A stretch of 64,000 bases of DNA from an uncultured Clostridia bacterium (GTDB taxonomy: Bacteria > Bacillota > Clostridia > TANB77 > CAG-508). Made by a program: the position numbers and the translations under genes. Where the stretch lies: positions 62,001 to 126,000 of the forward strand of contig CAKPLZ010000002.1 in NCBI GenBank assembly GCA_934167835.1. Direction: 5' to 3'. Below, in pieces: positions 38,456 to 48,900 of the stretch. Every line of letters starts with the position of its first letter. The first letter of the stretch is position 1. A model generated the notes under the pieces. It did not search any database. It was given only the letters and a program-made list of their open reading frames with translations, and had not been told where the DNA came from.

Positions 38456-38545
38456 TGCTTTTAAAATATGTATATAACACATTTTAAATCTGTGGGGGTG
38501 GAAAGAAAATATCCACCCAAAGTATTTTTCTACTTATAATTCAAA

Positions 38546-38671
38546 CTAGCAACCACCACAACCGTTGTTTCCTCCACAGCAGCAGCAGATTATTATTAAA
38601 AGAATTATAATCCAGCAGCAATCGTTTCCAAATCCGAAACCACCGCATCCGCATCCTCTACTTTCTGGCAT
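38546..38671 (-). CDS. Cys/Gly-rich mini membrane protein
   Basis: 41 residues from an ATG preceded on the minus strand by a strong RBS (GGGAGGTGAAAGAG). MPESRGCGCGGFGFG, two Cys, a short hydrophobic helix WIIILLIIICCCC and a CGGNNGCGGC end; 11 of 41 residues are Cys. The layout resembles small YjcZ-type sporulation proteins (Gly-rich with one helix), but the Cys content is far higher. Possibly a spore-coat or metal-binding peptide. Confidence 0.65.
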   Translation of the reverse strand: MPESRGCGCGGFGFGNDCCWIIILLIIICCCCGGNNGCGGC

Positions 38672-38816
38672 ATCTCTTTCACCTCCCTGATTAAAGAAAA
38701 AATCTTAAGTCTTTTTCTTCATTCGTTATGTTATATAGTATTCTGATAAAGAAAAAAGTGTTACAAAATAATTAAAATAAATTATCTGCATGCAAATCTA
38801 TAAGCTCACCATCGAT

Positions 38817-38875
38817 TTGCTATTTTATGTAAATAATGGTATAATATTAAAGCATGGTACACTTTAGGCGTACCA
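38817..38875 (+). promoter_or_regulatory. Promoter and start-site palindrome before the CGG-rich ORF
   Basis: TTGCTA (38817-38822), 17-base spacer, TATAAT (38840-38845). A perfect inverted repeat TGGTAC-N9-GTACCA at 38855-38875 covers the expected transcription start, a typical repressor operator position. Confidence 0.65.
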
Positions 38876-38898
38876 AATAAAATTAAGGAGAGATTAAA

Positions 38899-39168
38899 AT
38901 GGTTTCTGCGAAAAAGGTGCTTTATGCGAGCATTTCTCCTTCTGTCAGGTCTGATCAGGAGGCGTTTAGCGAGATTAGCATTAGTCGGGCGAGAGAAGTT
39001 TTGGAGATAGCATCACAGCAGATGCTGCGGAAGGGACTTACTTCGATTGATTTGAAGGAAATTGGGGAGTTTGATTATCCGTATCTTCGGTTTGTTAGAC
39101 CTTATGCTGAGGAAAATGGGTACGAACTTGAAGGTTTTACCTTGAAGGTCAAAGAAAGCATAACCTAA
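38899..39168 (+). CDS. Unknown 89-residue protein with three zero-frame CGG codons
   Basis: I do not recognise this protein. It has a good RBS (AAGGAGAG), a promoter and its own terminator. Predicted helical centre (SEISISRAREVLEIASQQML) and a mixed end. Codon use differs from the neighbours (several GCG, TCG, CCG and CTG), suggesting transfer or special selection. CGG codons at 38986, 39028 and 39088 read as Arg in zero frame give a natural-looking sequence; a +1 shift at the first would end after eight more residues (SGREKFWR). It is the only gene here where zero-frame CGG seems to be required. Confidence 0.55.
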   Translation: MVSAKKVLYASISPSVRSDQEAFSEISISRAREVLEIASQQMLRKGLTSIDLKEIGEFDYPYLRFVRPYAEENGYELEGFTLKVKESIT

Positions 39169-39179
39169 AATCTCATGGA

Positions 39180-39216
39180 AGAATCACTATTTTTTACTAA
39201 AAGTAGTGATTCTTTC
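39180..39216 (+). terminator. Rho-independent terminator
   Basis: AGAATCACTA pairs with TAGTGATTCTT around an A/T-rich loop, followed by TCTCTTTTT. Confidence 0.75.
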
Positions 39217-39268
39217 TCTTTTTCGTGATATAATATCTATTAACGCAAAAATTTAAGGAGTGAAAATA

Positions 39269-42092
39269 ATGAACGACAATATTATAGTAAAGGGAGCAAA
39301 AGCACACAATTTAAAAAATATAAATGTAACTATACCAAGAGATAAATTAGTAGTAATAACAGGACTTTCAGGCTCTGGTAAATCATCACTGGCTTTTGAT
39401 ACTTTGTATGCTGAAGGACAAAGGCGATATGTTGAAAGTTTATCTTCGTATGCAAGACAATTTTTAGGACTTATGGAAAAGCCAGATGTAGAGTCTATAG
39501 AAGGACTTTCACCAGCTATTGCAATAGACCAAAAAACAACATCTAAAAATCCTCGTTCAACAGTTGGAACAGTAACAGAAATATATGATTACATTCGTTT
39601 ATTATATGCCAGAATAGGAGAACCACATTGCCCTAAATGTGGTAAAAAGATAGAAAAACAAACATTAGACCAAATAGTAGAATCAGTATTAAAACTTGAA
39701 GAAGGAACTAAAATTCAAGTCTTAGCACCAGTTGTAAGAGGAAAAAAAGGTGAATATAGAGCCTTATTGGAAAACTTTGCAAAAGAAGGTTTTGTAAGAG
39801 CAAGAGTGGATGGAACAGTTTACGAACTAACAGATGATATTGACCTAGATAGAAAGAAAAAACACAATATAGACTTAATTGTTGATAGATTAGTAATAAA
39901 AGAAGATATTAGGAGTAGACTTGCAGAATCAATAGAAATATCATTAAAATATGCCAATAATTTAGTGGTAATTGCAACACCAAATGATGAAATGCTATTT
40001 AGCCAAAACTATGCTTGCCCAGATTGCAATATAAGCATAGAAGAACTATCACCAAGAATGTTTTCATTCAACAATCCATTTGGAGCTTGTCCAGAATGTA
40101 CAGGAATAGGATATTTAATGAAAATGAATGAAGACCTAATCATTCCAGATAAAAACAAAACTTTATATGATGGAGTAAAAGCTTTTGGAGCAAGCACAAT
40201 GAAAAAAGGCGATACAATGGCTAAAATGTACTTTGAAAGTATAGCCAAACATTATGGAGTAGATATAAAAGTTCCAATAAAAAAACTTCCAAGAGACTTT
40301 TTAGACAAAATTCTATACGGAACAGGAACTGAAGAAATAGACTTTAAATACACATCAGCTGCAGGAGAAAGAAAATTCAAAGCACCATTTGAAGGTGTAA
40401 TTCCAACACTAGAAAGACGATACAAAGAAACAAAATCTCAAGGAATGAGAGAATTTTATGAATATTATATGACAAACAGTCCATGTGAAGCTTGCCATGG
40501 AGCAAGATTAAGAAAAGAAAGCCTTGCAGTTACAGTAGGCGGCAAAAACATTCAAGAATTAACAGATATGCCAATAGATAAAATTCAAGATTTTATGAAC
40601 AATTTGCAACTTGATAAAACAAAAGCATTAATTGCAAATCAAATATTAAAAGAATTAGAAAAAAGACTTCAATTCCTTGTAGATGTTGGATTAGAATATT
40701 TGACTCTATCTAGACCAGCAGGAACATTATCAGGAGGAGAGGCACAAAGAATAAGGTTAGCAACACAAATAGGAGCAGGCCTTACAGGAGTTTTATATAT
40801 ACTTGACGAACCAAGCATTGGACTTCACCAAAGAGATAATGACAAATTAATTGCAACACTAAAAAAACTAAGAGACCTTGGAAACACAGTAATAGTAGTT
40901 GAACATGATGAAGATACAATGTATGCAGCAGACTATATTGTAGATATTGGCCCAGAAGCAGGTGTGCATGGAGGAAATGTAATTGCAACAGGAACAGTAG
41001 AAGATATTAAAAATAATCCAAATTCAATTACAGGTGCATACCTAAGTGGTAGAAAACAAATAAAAATACCAACAAAGCGCAGAAAATCTAATGGTAAAGC
41101 AATTACAATTAAGGGTGCAAGAGAAAATAACTTAAAAAACATAGATGTAAAAATACCACTAGGAGTATTTACATGTATAACAGGTGTTTCAGGCTCAGGA
41201 AAAAGTACTTTAATAAATGAAATATTATATAAAGGTCTAGCCAAGGAACTATACAATGCATCAGAATTTCCAGGAAAACATGATAAAATACTTGGAATAG
41301 AAAATATAGATAAAGTTATAAACATAGATCAATCTCCAATTGGTAGAACTCCAAGGTCAAACCCAGCAACATATACCGGAGTGTTTGACCTAATAAGAGA
41401 CATATTTGCCGGAACAAATGAAGCTAAATTAAGAGGATATGAAAAAGGAAGATTTAGTTTTAATGTTCAAGGTGGAAGATGCGAAACTTGCCAAGGTGAT
41501 GGAGTTTTAAAAATTGAAATGAACTTTTTACCAGATATTTATGTACCATGTGAAGTATGCCATGGAAAAAGATACAATAGAGAAACACTTGAGGTAAAAT
41601 ATAAAGGAAAAAGCATATCAGATGTTTTAGACATGACTGTTGAAGAAGCATTAGAATTTTTCGAAAATATACCAAAAATCAAACAAAAAGTTCAAACATT
41701 ATATGATGTAGGACTTCGGATATATAAAACTTGGACAACCATCAACAACTCTATCAGGTGGAGAAGCACAAAGAATAAAACTTGCAACTGAACTTTCAAA
41801 ACGTGCAACAGGAAAAACTCTATACATTTTAGACGAACCAACAACAGGGCTTCACATAGCAGATGTTCACAAACTAATAGAAATACTTCAAAGATTAGTA
41901 GATACAGGAAATAGCATTGTAGTAATAGAACACAATCTAGACTTAATAAAAACAGCAGACCACATAATAGACTTAGGACCAGAAAGCGGAGAAAAAGGCG
42001 GCGAGATTATAGCAATAGGAACACCAGAGCAAATAGCAAAAAATGAAAGGTCATATACTGGAAAATTTTTAAAGAAAATGTTAGAAAAATAA
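39269..42092 (+). CDS. uvrA: Excinuclease ABC subunit A, +1 frameshift at CGG 41717
   Basis: Damage-recognition ATPase of nucleotide excision repair, 940 residues after recoding. Two ABC modules with Walker A GLSGSGKSS and GVSGSGKST, zinc fingers (CPKCGKK; CETCQGDG...CEVCHGKRY) and signature LSGGEAQRIRLATQ. The zero frame ends at 41791 shortly after VGL-RIYKTWTTINN. Skipping C41717 gives YDVGL-GYIKLGQPSTTLSGG, the second ABC signature, Walker B LYILDEPTTGLH and the normal end at 42092. The unshifted product would lack the second ATPase's signature and Walker B. Start ATG 39269 after AAGGAG. Confidence 0.96.
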
Positions 42093-42156
42093 CGAAACTT
42101 ATTGAAAAATAAGATAACTTACTATATAATAAACGAAAGAATAAGGAGGATATTAT

Positions 42157-42885
42157 ATGTATATTAACGACATAAATATTTTACTATATGTATTACTAGC
42201 TTTCATAGGAGGGTTTGTAGGCCAATTTGTAGATTACTTAAACTTTGTATTTTTAAGTGAAAGAAAGATTATCTCAAAAGAGTCTTTACATGAATATAAA
42301 AAGACTTTTAAGCTAAATTATGGCCTAATTTTAACAAATGCATTTCTGTATGCAATTACATTGTATACATTTGGCCTAAGTTTAGATACAGTAAGGTTTT
42401 GCTTACTTATCCCAATGCTACTTTCAGCCTTTTATGTAGATTTTAAGATACAAATAATACCAAACAGGTTAAATTTAACAATGTTTGAAATAGGGTTAGT
42501 ATTTGCATTTATATTTGGAATACAAAACCTAAACATAGCAAAAGACATGTTACTTGGAATGCTTGCAGGAGGAGGAATTTTCCTATTAATAACTTTAATA
42601 GGTGGAGCAATTGCAGGAAAAGAGGCAATGGGACTTGGCGATGTGAAACTTATGGGAGCACTAGGATTATATTTTGGTATGTTTAAAATAACAATGATAT
42701 CTGTATTGTCGTTTTTAATTGGAGGTATAATTAGCATAATAATAATAATTGCCAGAAAAAACAGAGAAGATGGATATATACCATTTGGTCCATTTATCGT
42801 TTTAGCAACACTTGCTGCAATATTTATACCATCAAATATACTATATGTTTTTCTAATGAAGGTATTTACTCTAGGTATGTTTTAA
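42157..42885 (+). CDS. Prepilin peptidase, A24 family
   Basis: 242 residues with about seven membrane helices. The two catalytic aspartates of A24 aspartyl proteases are visible: FYVDFKIQIIPNRLN and GLGDVKLMGALG. No N-terminal CxxC methylase domain motif is evident. It probably cuts the KG|ITL or KG|VTL leaders of the pilin-like proteins at 6968, 17374, 19628, 22173 and 50686. RBS AAGGAGG. No pilus ATPase or platform gene adjoins it. Confidence 0.88.
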   Translation: MYINDINILLYVLLAFIGGFVGQFVDYLNFVFLSERKIISKESLHEYKKTFKLNYGLILTNAFLYAITLYTFGLSLDTVRFCLLIPMLLSAFYVDFKIQIIPNRLNLTMFEIGLVFAFIFGIQNLNIAKDMLLGMLAGGGIFLLITLIGGAIAGKEAMGLGDVKLMGALGLYFGMFKITMISVLSFLIGGIISIIIIIARKNREDGYIPFGPFIVLATLAAIFIPSNILYVFLMKVFTLGMF

Positions 42886-42909
42886 AAAAGTAAAAGGGGT
42901 GTTTTCAAT

Positions 42910-43973
42910 ATGAATGAAAAAATAAGACTTTTACGAGAGAGGTTAAGAAGCTTAAAATTTGAGGGAATGATTGTAACAAATCCAATAAGCATAAAATACT
43001 TAACCAATATAGAAAACGAAGGAACACTACTAATCACAAGAAAAGAAAATATATTTTTAACATATACAATGTTTTTAGAAAGTGTAAAAAGTACGCTTAC
43101 GATAAATGATGAAATAATAGTTGCAGATTTTAGAGATGTTAGCAAAGAGGAATATGAAAACTTTTTCCTATTTTGCGAAAATGTTGGCTTTGAAGAAAAC
43201 TATGTAACATATAAGCAATATCACTACTTAAAACAAAAATACAGAGTAAATAATTTAGCAGAAACAGATAATATAATAGAAAAATTAAGAGCTGTAAAAA
43301 CTGAAGATGAAATTGAAAAAATAGAAAAAGCATGTAAGCTTACAGATGAGTGCTTTAGCCACTTACTAGAATATATCAAAATAGGAATGACAGAAAAAGA
43401 AATTGCTTTGGAAATAGAAATGTTCTTTAAAAAGAATGGAGCAGAAGGATTAGCCTTTGACACAATTGTTGCTATCGGACCAAACAGTGCAAACCCACAT
43501 TGGGTACCAGGAGACACAAAAGTAAAAATGGCAGACTTAATTTTAATTGATATGGGCTGCAAATATCAAGGATACTGTTCTGATATGACAAGAACAATAT
43601 TTATGGGTTGCATATTAGAAGAAATAAAACCAGTGTATGATTTGGTTTTAAAAAATCAGCTATACACGAACAAAGAGATAAAAGAATATGCAAGTATAAA
43701 AACGTTATCTCAAATGGTTGAAAGTGATTTTAAATTAAATGGGTATGATTTAATCCACTCACTTCGGGCATAATATTGGAATGGAAACACATGAAATGCC
43801 ATACATTAATTCTAAGAATGATACATTCTTAAAAGAAAATATGGTTATAGCAAATGAACCGGGAATATACATACCAGGAAAATATGGAGTAAGAATTGAA
43901 GACACAATATTAGTAGAAAAGAATGGATGTAGAGTTCTTACACGGCTCACCAAAAAATTATGTTATAATATGA
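42910..43973 (+). CDS. M24 aminopeptidase (Xaa-Pro type), two +1 frameshifts at CGG 43765 and 43943
   Basis: 353 residues after recoding. Creatinase-like N-terminal domain (RLRSLKFEGMIVTNPISIKYL) and pita-bread metallopeptidase domain: FDTIVAIGPNSANPHW, LILIDMGCKYQGYCSDMTRT (two metal Asp). The zero frame stops at 43773. Skipping C43765 gives IHSL-GHNIGMETHEMPY, which carries the metal His, and NEPGIYIPGKYGVRIEDT with metal Glu residues. A second CGG at 43943 is followed by a stop in that frame at 43978, while skipping it gives VLT-GSPKNYVII ending at 43973, the usual tail. The first shift is essential for activity. Confidence 0.94.
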
Positions 43974-44045
43974 CTTGATTTTTGCTAGAAAATATAGTAA
44001 AATATAAAGGTTAGTATAAATATTAAAAAGAAAGAGGGAAAATTT

Positions 44046-44615
44046 ATGGCAGAAGTTTACATGGCAGGAGATGTTAGAAACGGAACAACATTTGAACTAG
44101 ATGGTTCAGTATTTAAAGTAGTTGAATTTCAACACGTAAAACCAGGAAAGGGTGCAGCATTTGTTAGAACAAAACTAAAAAATGTAATTACAGGTGCAGT
44201 TCTTGAGAGAACTTTCAACCCATCAGAAAAATTACAAGGAGCTGAAATTGAAAAAAGAGAAATGCAATATCTATATGCAGATGGAGATTTATATTATTTC
44301 ATGGATAATGAAACTTATGATCAAATTCCATTAAATAAAGCAGATTTAGGAGATATGCTAAGATTCTTAAAAGAGAATATGATAGTAAAAACACTAGCAT
44401 TTAAAGGAAAAATATTTGCTATTGAACCACCAATGTTCGTAGAACTAGAAATCACATACACAGAACCAGGATTTAGTGGAAACACAGCAGGAGCAGGAGC
44501 AACAAAACCAGCAGAACTAGAAACTGGAGCAACAATAAATGTTCCATTATTTGTTAATACTGGTGACAAAATAAGAATAGACACAAGAACTGGCGAATAC
44601 ATGGAAAGAGTTTAA
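44046..44615 (+). CDS. efp: Elongation factor P
   Basis: EF-P relieves ribosome stalling at polyproline; 189 residues with three beta-barrel domains. KOW-like start with the tip lysine in HVKPGKGAAFVR (Lys35), and the OB domain ends IRIDTRTGEYMERV. RBS AAGAGGG. An M24 peptidase directly upstream of efp is a very common Firmicutes arrangement. Confidence 0.97.
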   Translation: MAEVYMAGDVRNGTTFELDGSVFKVVEFQHVKPGKGAAFVRTKLKNVITGAVLERTFNPSEKLQGAEIEKREMQYLYADGDLYYFMDNETYDQIPLNKADLGDMLRFLKENMIVKTLAFKGKIFAIEPPMFVELEITYTEPGFSGNTAGAGATKPAELETGATINVPLFVNTGDKIRIDTRTGEYMERV

Positions 44616-44636
44616 TTATAAAAATGGAGGGTATTT

Positions 44637-45128
44637 ATGGCAAATTTTGATTTAGAATTTGAAAAAATATTAAAAAATTTAAATGAAAACATTAAAGACC
44701 CAGAAGCACTAGAAATTGCAAAAGTTGAAGTGTTTAAACTATACAATCTTTTCTTTGATGAACTTACAGAACTTGAGCAAACAGTAAACAAAAAAATCCT
44801 TGCAATTGCAGAAAGCCAATTACATGTAGAAGAAGAGATTAAAAAGATGAATAAAAGCATCAAAAATATAGAAAAAGACATATACATGGACGACGAGCAA
44901 GATGACGAAGACGAGGAAGAAGATTTCGATGTAGAAATCAAATGTCCATACTGTAACGCAACTTTTACAGCAGAAATGAGTGAACTTACAGGTCCAGAAA
45001 TCGTTTGCCCAGAATGCAAAAACACAATAGAACTAGACTGGGGAGATGAGGATTCAAACTGCGGAGACGGCTGCGACTGCTGCTCAGGCGGTTGTCATCA
45101 TCATGATGAAGATGAGGAAGATGAATAA
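44637..45128 (+). CDS. CD1247-like zinc-ribbon protein
   Basis: 163 residues: an N-terminal helical domain (EKILKNLNENIKDPEALEIA, KVEVFKLYNLFFDELTELEQ), an acidic linker, and a zinc ribbon CPYCNATF...IVCPECKNTIELDW, then a Cys/His/Asp-rich tail (CGDGCDCCSGGCHHHDED). It resembles CD1247-family proteins of Clostridia, usually beside efp. Function unknown. Confidence 0.75.
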   Translation: MANFDLEFEKILKNLNENIKDPEALEIAKVEVFKLYNLFFDELTELEQTVNKKILAIAESQLHVEEEIKKMNKSIKNIEKDIYMDDEQDDEDEEEDFDVEIKCPYCNATFTAEMSELTGPEIVCPECKNTIELDWGDEDSNCGDGCDCCSGGCHHHDEDEEDE

Positions 45129-45154
45129 AAAAATGCCATACAGGCATTTTTTTA
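45127..45154. terminator. Bidirectional terminator
   Basis: AAAAAAATGCC-ATACA-GGCATTTTTTT, placed between the convergent CD1247-like and M23 genes. Confidence 0.8.
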
Positions 45155-45747
45155 TTTGCCTAAATAATCCACAGGATTTACTGATTCTCCATTTATATAT
45201 AACGAATAATGCAGATGTGGGCCTGTTGTGGCTCCGTTTGTGGGAGCTCCGGTTAGAGTCTTTGTATGGATTATTGGGGACATTATATACATTTTTTGGG
45301 CCGACATTTGCTACGATGTCGCCTTTATTTACGTTTTGACCTAGATATACTAAGAAGTATGGTGAGATATGGGAATAGTTGGCGGTGTATGTGCCATTAG
45401 AGATTCTTAAGGTGTATCCATTGGCTCCAAAGAAACCTAGATATGTAACTGTACCTGAAAATGTGGCAATGATGTTTGAACCTGCTGGAGCGCCTATATC
45501 AATTCCTCTATGAAATACCCCTGCTCCTTGAGCAGGGGCTTTTCTATAACCGTAAGGGGATGTAATTGCTTTGTAATTTGGCGTAGGCCACAGGAATTCA
45601 GGGGTCCCGAGCGATAAAATCTGGGGTTAATTCTATTGAATTATCAGGGATATTGATTTCTCCAATTGAAGATAATGAAAAAACTATTCCAGAAAAGCAT
45701 ATTAAGATAAATAATAATGCGATGATAAAATATTTGAATTTAAACAT
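45152..45747 (-). CDS. M23 metallopeptidase, two +1 frameshifts at CGG 45609 and 45251
   Basis: 197 residues after recoding, absent from any single-frame view. ATG at 45747 after GGAGG, signal or anchor helix (FIIALLFILICFSGIVFSLS), then zero-frame CGG at 45609 (codon 47). Skipping its C gives IA-GTPEFLWPTPNYKAI and the LytM domain with SPYGYRKA and HRGIDIGAPAGSNII (metal His and Asp). A second CGG at 45251 is skipped to give DSN-GAPTNGATTGPHLHY with the catalytic HxH, ending VDYLGK at 45152. Such enzymes cut peptidoglycan cross-links; here it may be a sporulation or division hydrolase. Both shifts are needed for a complete active site. Confidence 0.92.
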
Positions 45748-45936
45748 AAGATTCAAACCTCCAAAAAATAAAAATTTTAAGATTAAATTAAGATTAAAAT
45801 TCTAAAATATATATTGGGATTATACACTAGGTTTTTAAAAAATTCAAGATGTTTTCAAAAAAATTAAAAATGACTGTAATTTTTTGTCGAAATATGTTAT
45901 AATCACCAAGTAAACGAAAACAGAAAGAGGATTGAA

Positions 45937-48900
45937 ATGAAAGAAGTTATTCATATAGGTATTGATGTTGGTTCAACAACAGTAAAAGTAATAGTTATGA
46001 ACCAAAAACAAGAAACAATATATTCAACATATAAAAGACATTTTTCAGACACCAAAAACACAGTATGTGATGTTTTAGAAGAAATAGCAGAGAAGTTTGA
46101 AAGTTACGATATGACCTTTAGCCTTACAGGTTCAGGGGCTTTATCAGTATCTGAATTTTTAGATTTATCATTCATACAAGAAGTTGTAGCATGCAAAAGG
46201 GCTGTAGAAAAATATATTCCACAAACTGATGTTGTAATTGAACTTGGAGGAGAAGACGCCAAAATTATTTATTTTGGAAGGTCAATTGAACAACGAATGA
46301 ACGGAACATGTGCAGGAGGCACAGGAGCATTTTTAGACCAAATGGCAACACTTTTAAACACAACAACAGTTGGTTTAAATGAATATGCTAAAAACTATAA
46401 CACTATTTATCCAATAGCATCAAGATGCGGAGTATTTGCTAAAACTGATATACAACCACTTTTAAATGAAGGTGCAGCAAAAGAGGATATTTCAGCTTCA
46501 ATATTCCAAGCAGTAGTTAACCAAACAATCTCAGGCTTAGCTTGCGGTAGACCAATAAGAGGAAAAGTTGCATTCTTAGGTGGACCACTTAGTTATTTAT
46601 CAGAACTTAGAAAAAGATTTATAGAAACATTAGAATTAAAAGATGATGAAATAATAGTGCCAGAAGATGCACACCTTTTAGTTGCAAAAGGAGCTTGTTT
46701 AGACTCTTTTGAATGCAAACCAATATCTGTAGAAAAATTAAAAAGCAAAATAGCACTTTTAAGAAATTACCATGATACAGCACAAGATTCATTAAAACCA
46801 TTGTTCACAATTGAAGATGAATATAAAGAATTTAAAGAAAGACACAGCAAACACCAAGTTCCAAAAGCAGAACTTGCAAGTTACACAGGGGACTGCTTCT
46901 TAGGAATAGATGCAGGGTCTACAACAAGTAAATTAGTTTTAATAGATAAAGATGCAAAATTGCTATATTCAGCATATAAAAATAATGAGGGTAAACCATT
47001 ACAAACAGTAATTGGAATGCTTAAAAACTTGTATGATGTTTTACCTAAAAAAGCAACAATTAGATATTCAGGCTCAACAGGATATGGGGAAAAACTAATG
47101 GCAACAGCTTTAAACCTTGAAATGGGAGAAATAGAGACAATTGCGCATTACACAGCTGCTAAAAAGTTCATGCCAGAAGCTACAAGTATTGTAGATATTG
47201 GTGGACAAGATATGAAATATATAAAAATCAAAAATGGAGCAGTTGATAATATAATGCTAAATGAAGCTTGTTCATCTGGCTGTGGTTCATTTATAGAAAC
47301 ATTTGCAAAAAGCTTAAATTTAAGCATTCAAGAATTTGTTGAAGAAGCAATAAAATCAAATAGACCAGTGGATTTAGGTTCAAGATGTACAGTGTTCATG
47401 AACTCAAAAATTAAACAAGCTCAAAAGGAAGGCTACAAAGTTGGAGATATATCAGCAGGACTTTCATATTCAGTTATTAAAAACGCAATTCAAAAAGTTA
47501 TGAAAATAAGAGATGTAGAAACACTTGGGGATTCTATTGTTGTGCAAGGAGGAACATTCTACAATGATGCAGTTTTAAGAGCATTTGAACTAATTGTAGG
47601 CAAAAATGTTATAAGACCAGACATAGCAGGACTTATGGGAGCTTATGGTATAGCGCTTTTAGCAAAAGAAGAGTTTGATGGATTAGAAAACAAACAATAC
47701 ACTTCAAAAGTTACTAAAATGGAAGATTTAGATAGCTTAAAAGTAACAGTTTTACATACAAGATGCCATGGATGTGAAAATAACTGCCAACTAACTATAA
47801 ATGAATTTTCAACAGGAAAAAGATTTATAACAGGAAATAGATGCGAAAAAGGTGCTGGAATTGAAAGAAGCAAAACTCAAATTCCGAACATTTATAAATA
47901 CAAATATCAAAGATTATTTGGGTATAAGCCACTAGCAGAAGAAGATGCAAAACGTGGAACTATAGGAATACCAAGGGTTCTAAATATGTATGAAGATTAT
48001 CCATTTTGGTTTACATTGTTTACGAACCTAGGATTTAGAGTAGTTCTTTCAGAAAAAAGTGATAGAAAGACTTATGAAAAAGGTATGGAATCAATGCCAT
48101 CAGAATCAGTGTGCTATCCTGCAAAATTAAGCCATGGACACATTATAAGTTTAATAAACCAAGGTGTTAAAACAATATTTTATCCATGTATGATGTACTC
48201 AAGGCAAGAAGACAGTAAGGCAAACAATAAATACAATTGCCCAATAGTAATATCATATTCAGAAGTTTTGAAAAATAATGTTGAGGAATTAAAAGATATA
48301 AAGTTTATAAATCCATTCTTGCCATTTGAAAGAAAAGCACTTGCAAAAAGACTATATGAACTTAATGAATTTAAAGAATATAACTTCACTAAAAAAGAAC
48401 TAAAAGAGGCTGTAAACAAGGCAGAAGAGGAATATCAAAGGTATAAAGATGATGTAAGGAAAAAAGGCGAAGAGACATTAAAATATATAGAGGCAAATCA
48501 TTTAAAAGGAATTGTTTTAGCAGGAAGACCTTACCATGTTGACCCAGAAATAAATCATGGTATAGATACAATGATTACAACTCTTGGCTTATGTGTTTTA
48601 TCAGAAGACAGCATAGCACATCTTTCAACTGTAAAAAGGCCAATTAGAGTTGTTGACCAATGGGTATTTCATTCAAGATTATATAGAGCGGCAGATGTTG
48701 TTGGAAAAAATAAAAATCTAGAACTTGTACAATTAAATTCTTTCGGCTGCGGTGTTGATGCAGTTACAACAGACCAAGTTGAAGAAATTTTATCAAGTTA
48801 TGGAAGAATGTACACTTTAATTAAAATTGATGAAGTAAATAATTTAGGAGCAATAAGAATTCGTATTCGTTCACTAATTGCTAGTATGAATAAAAGAAAA

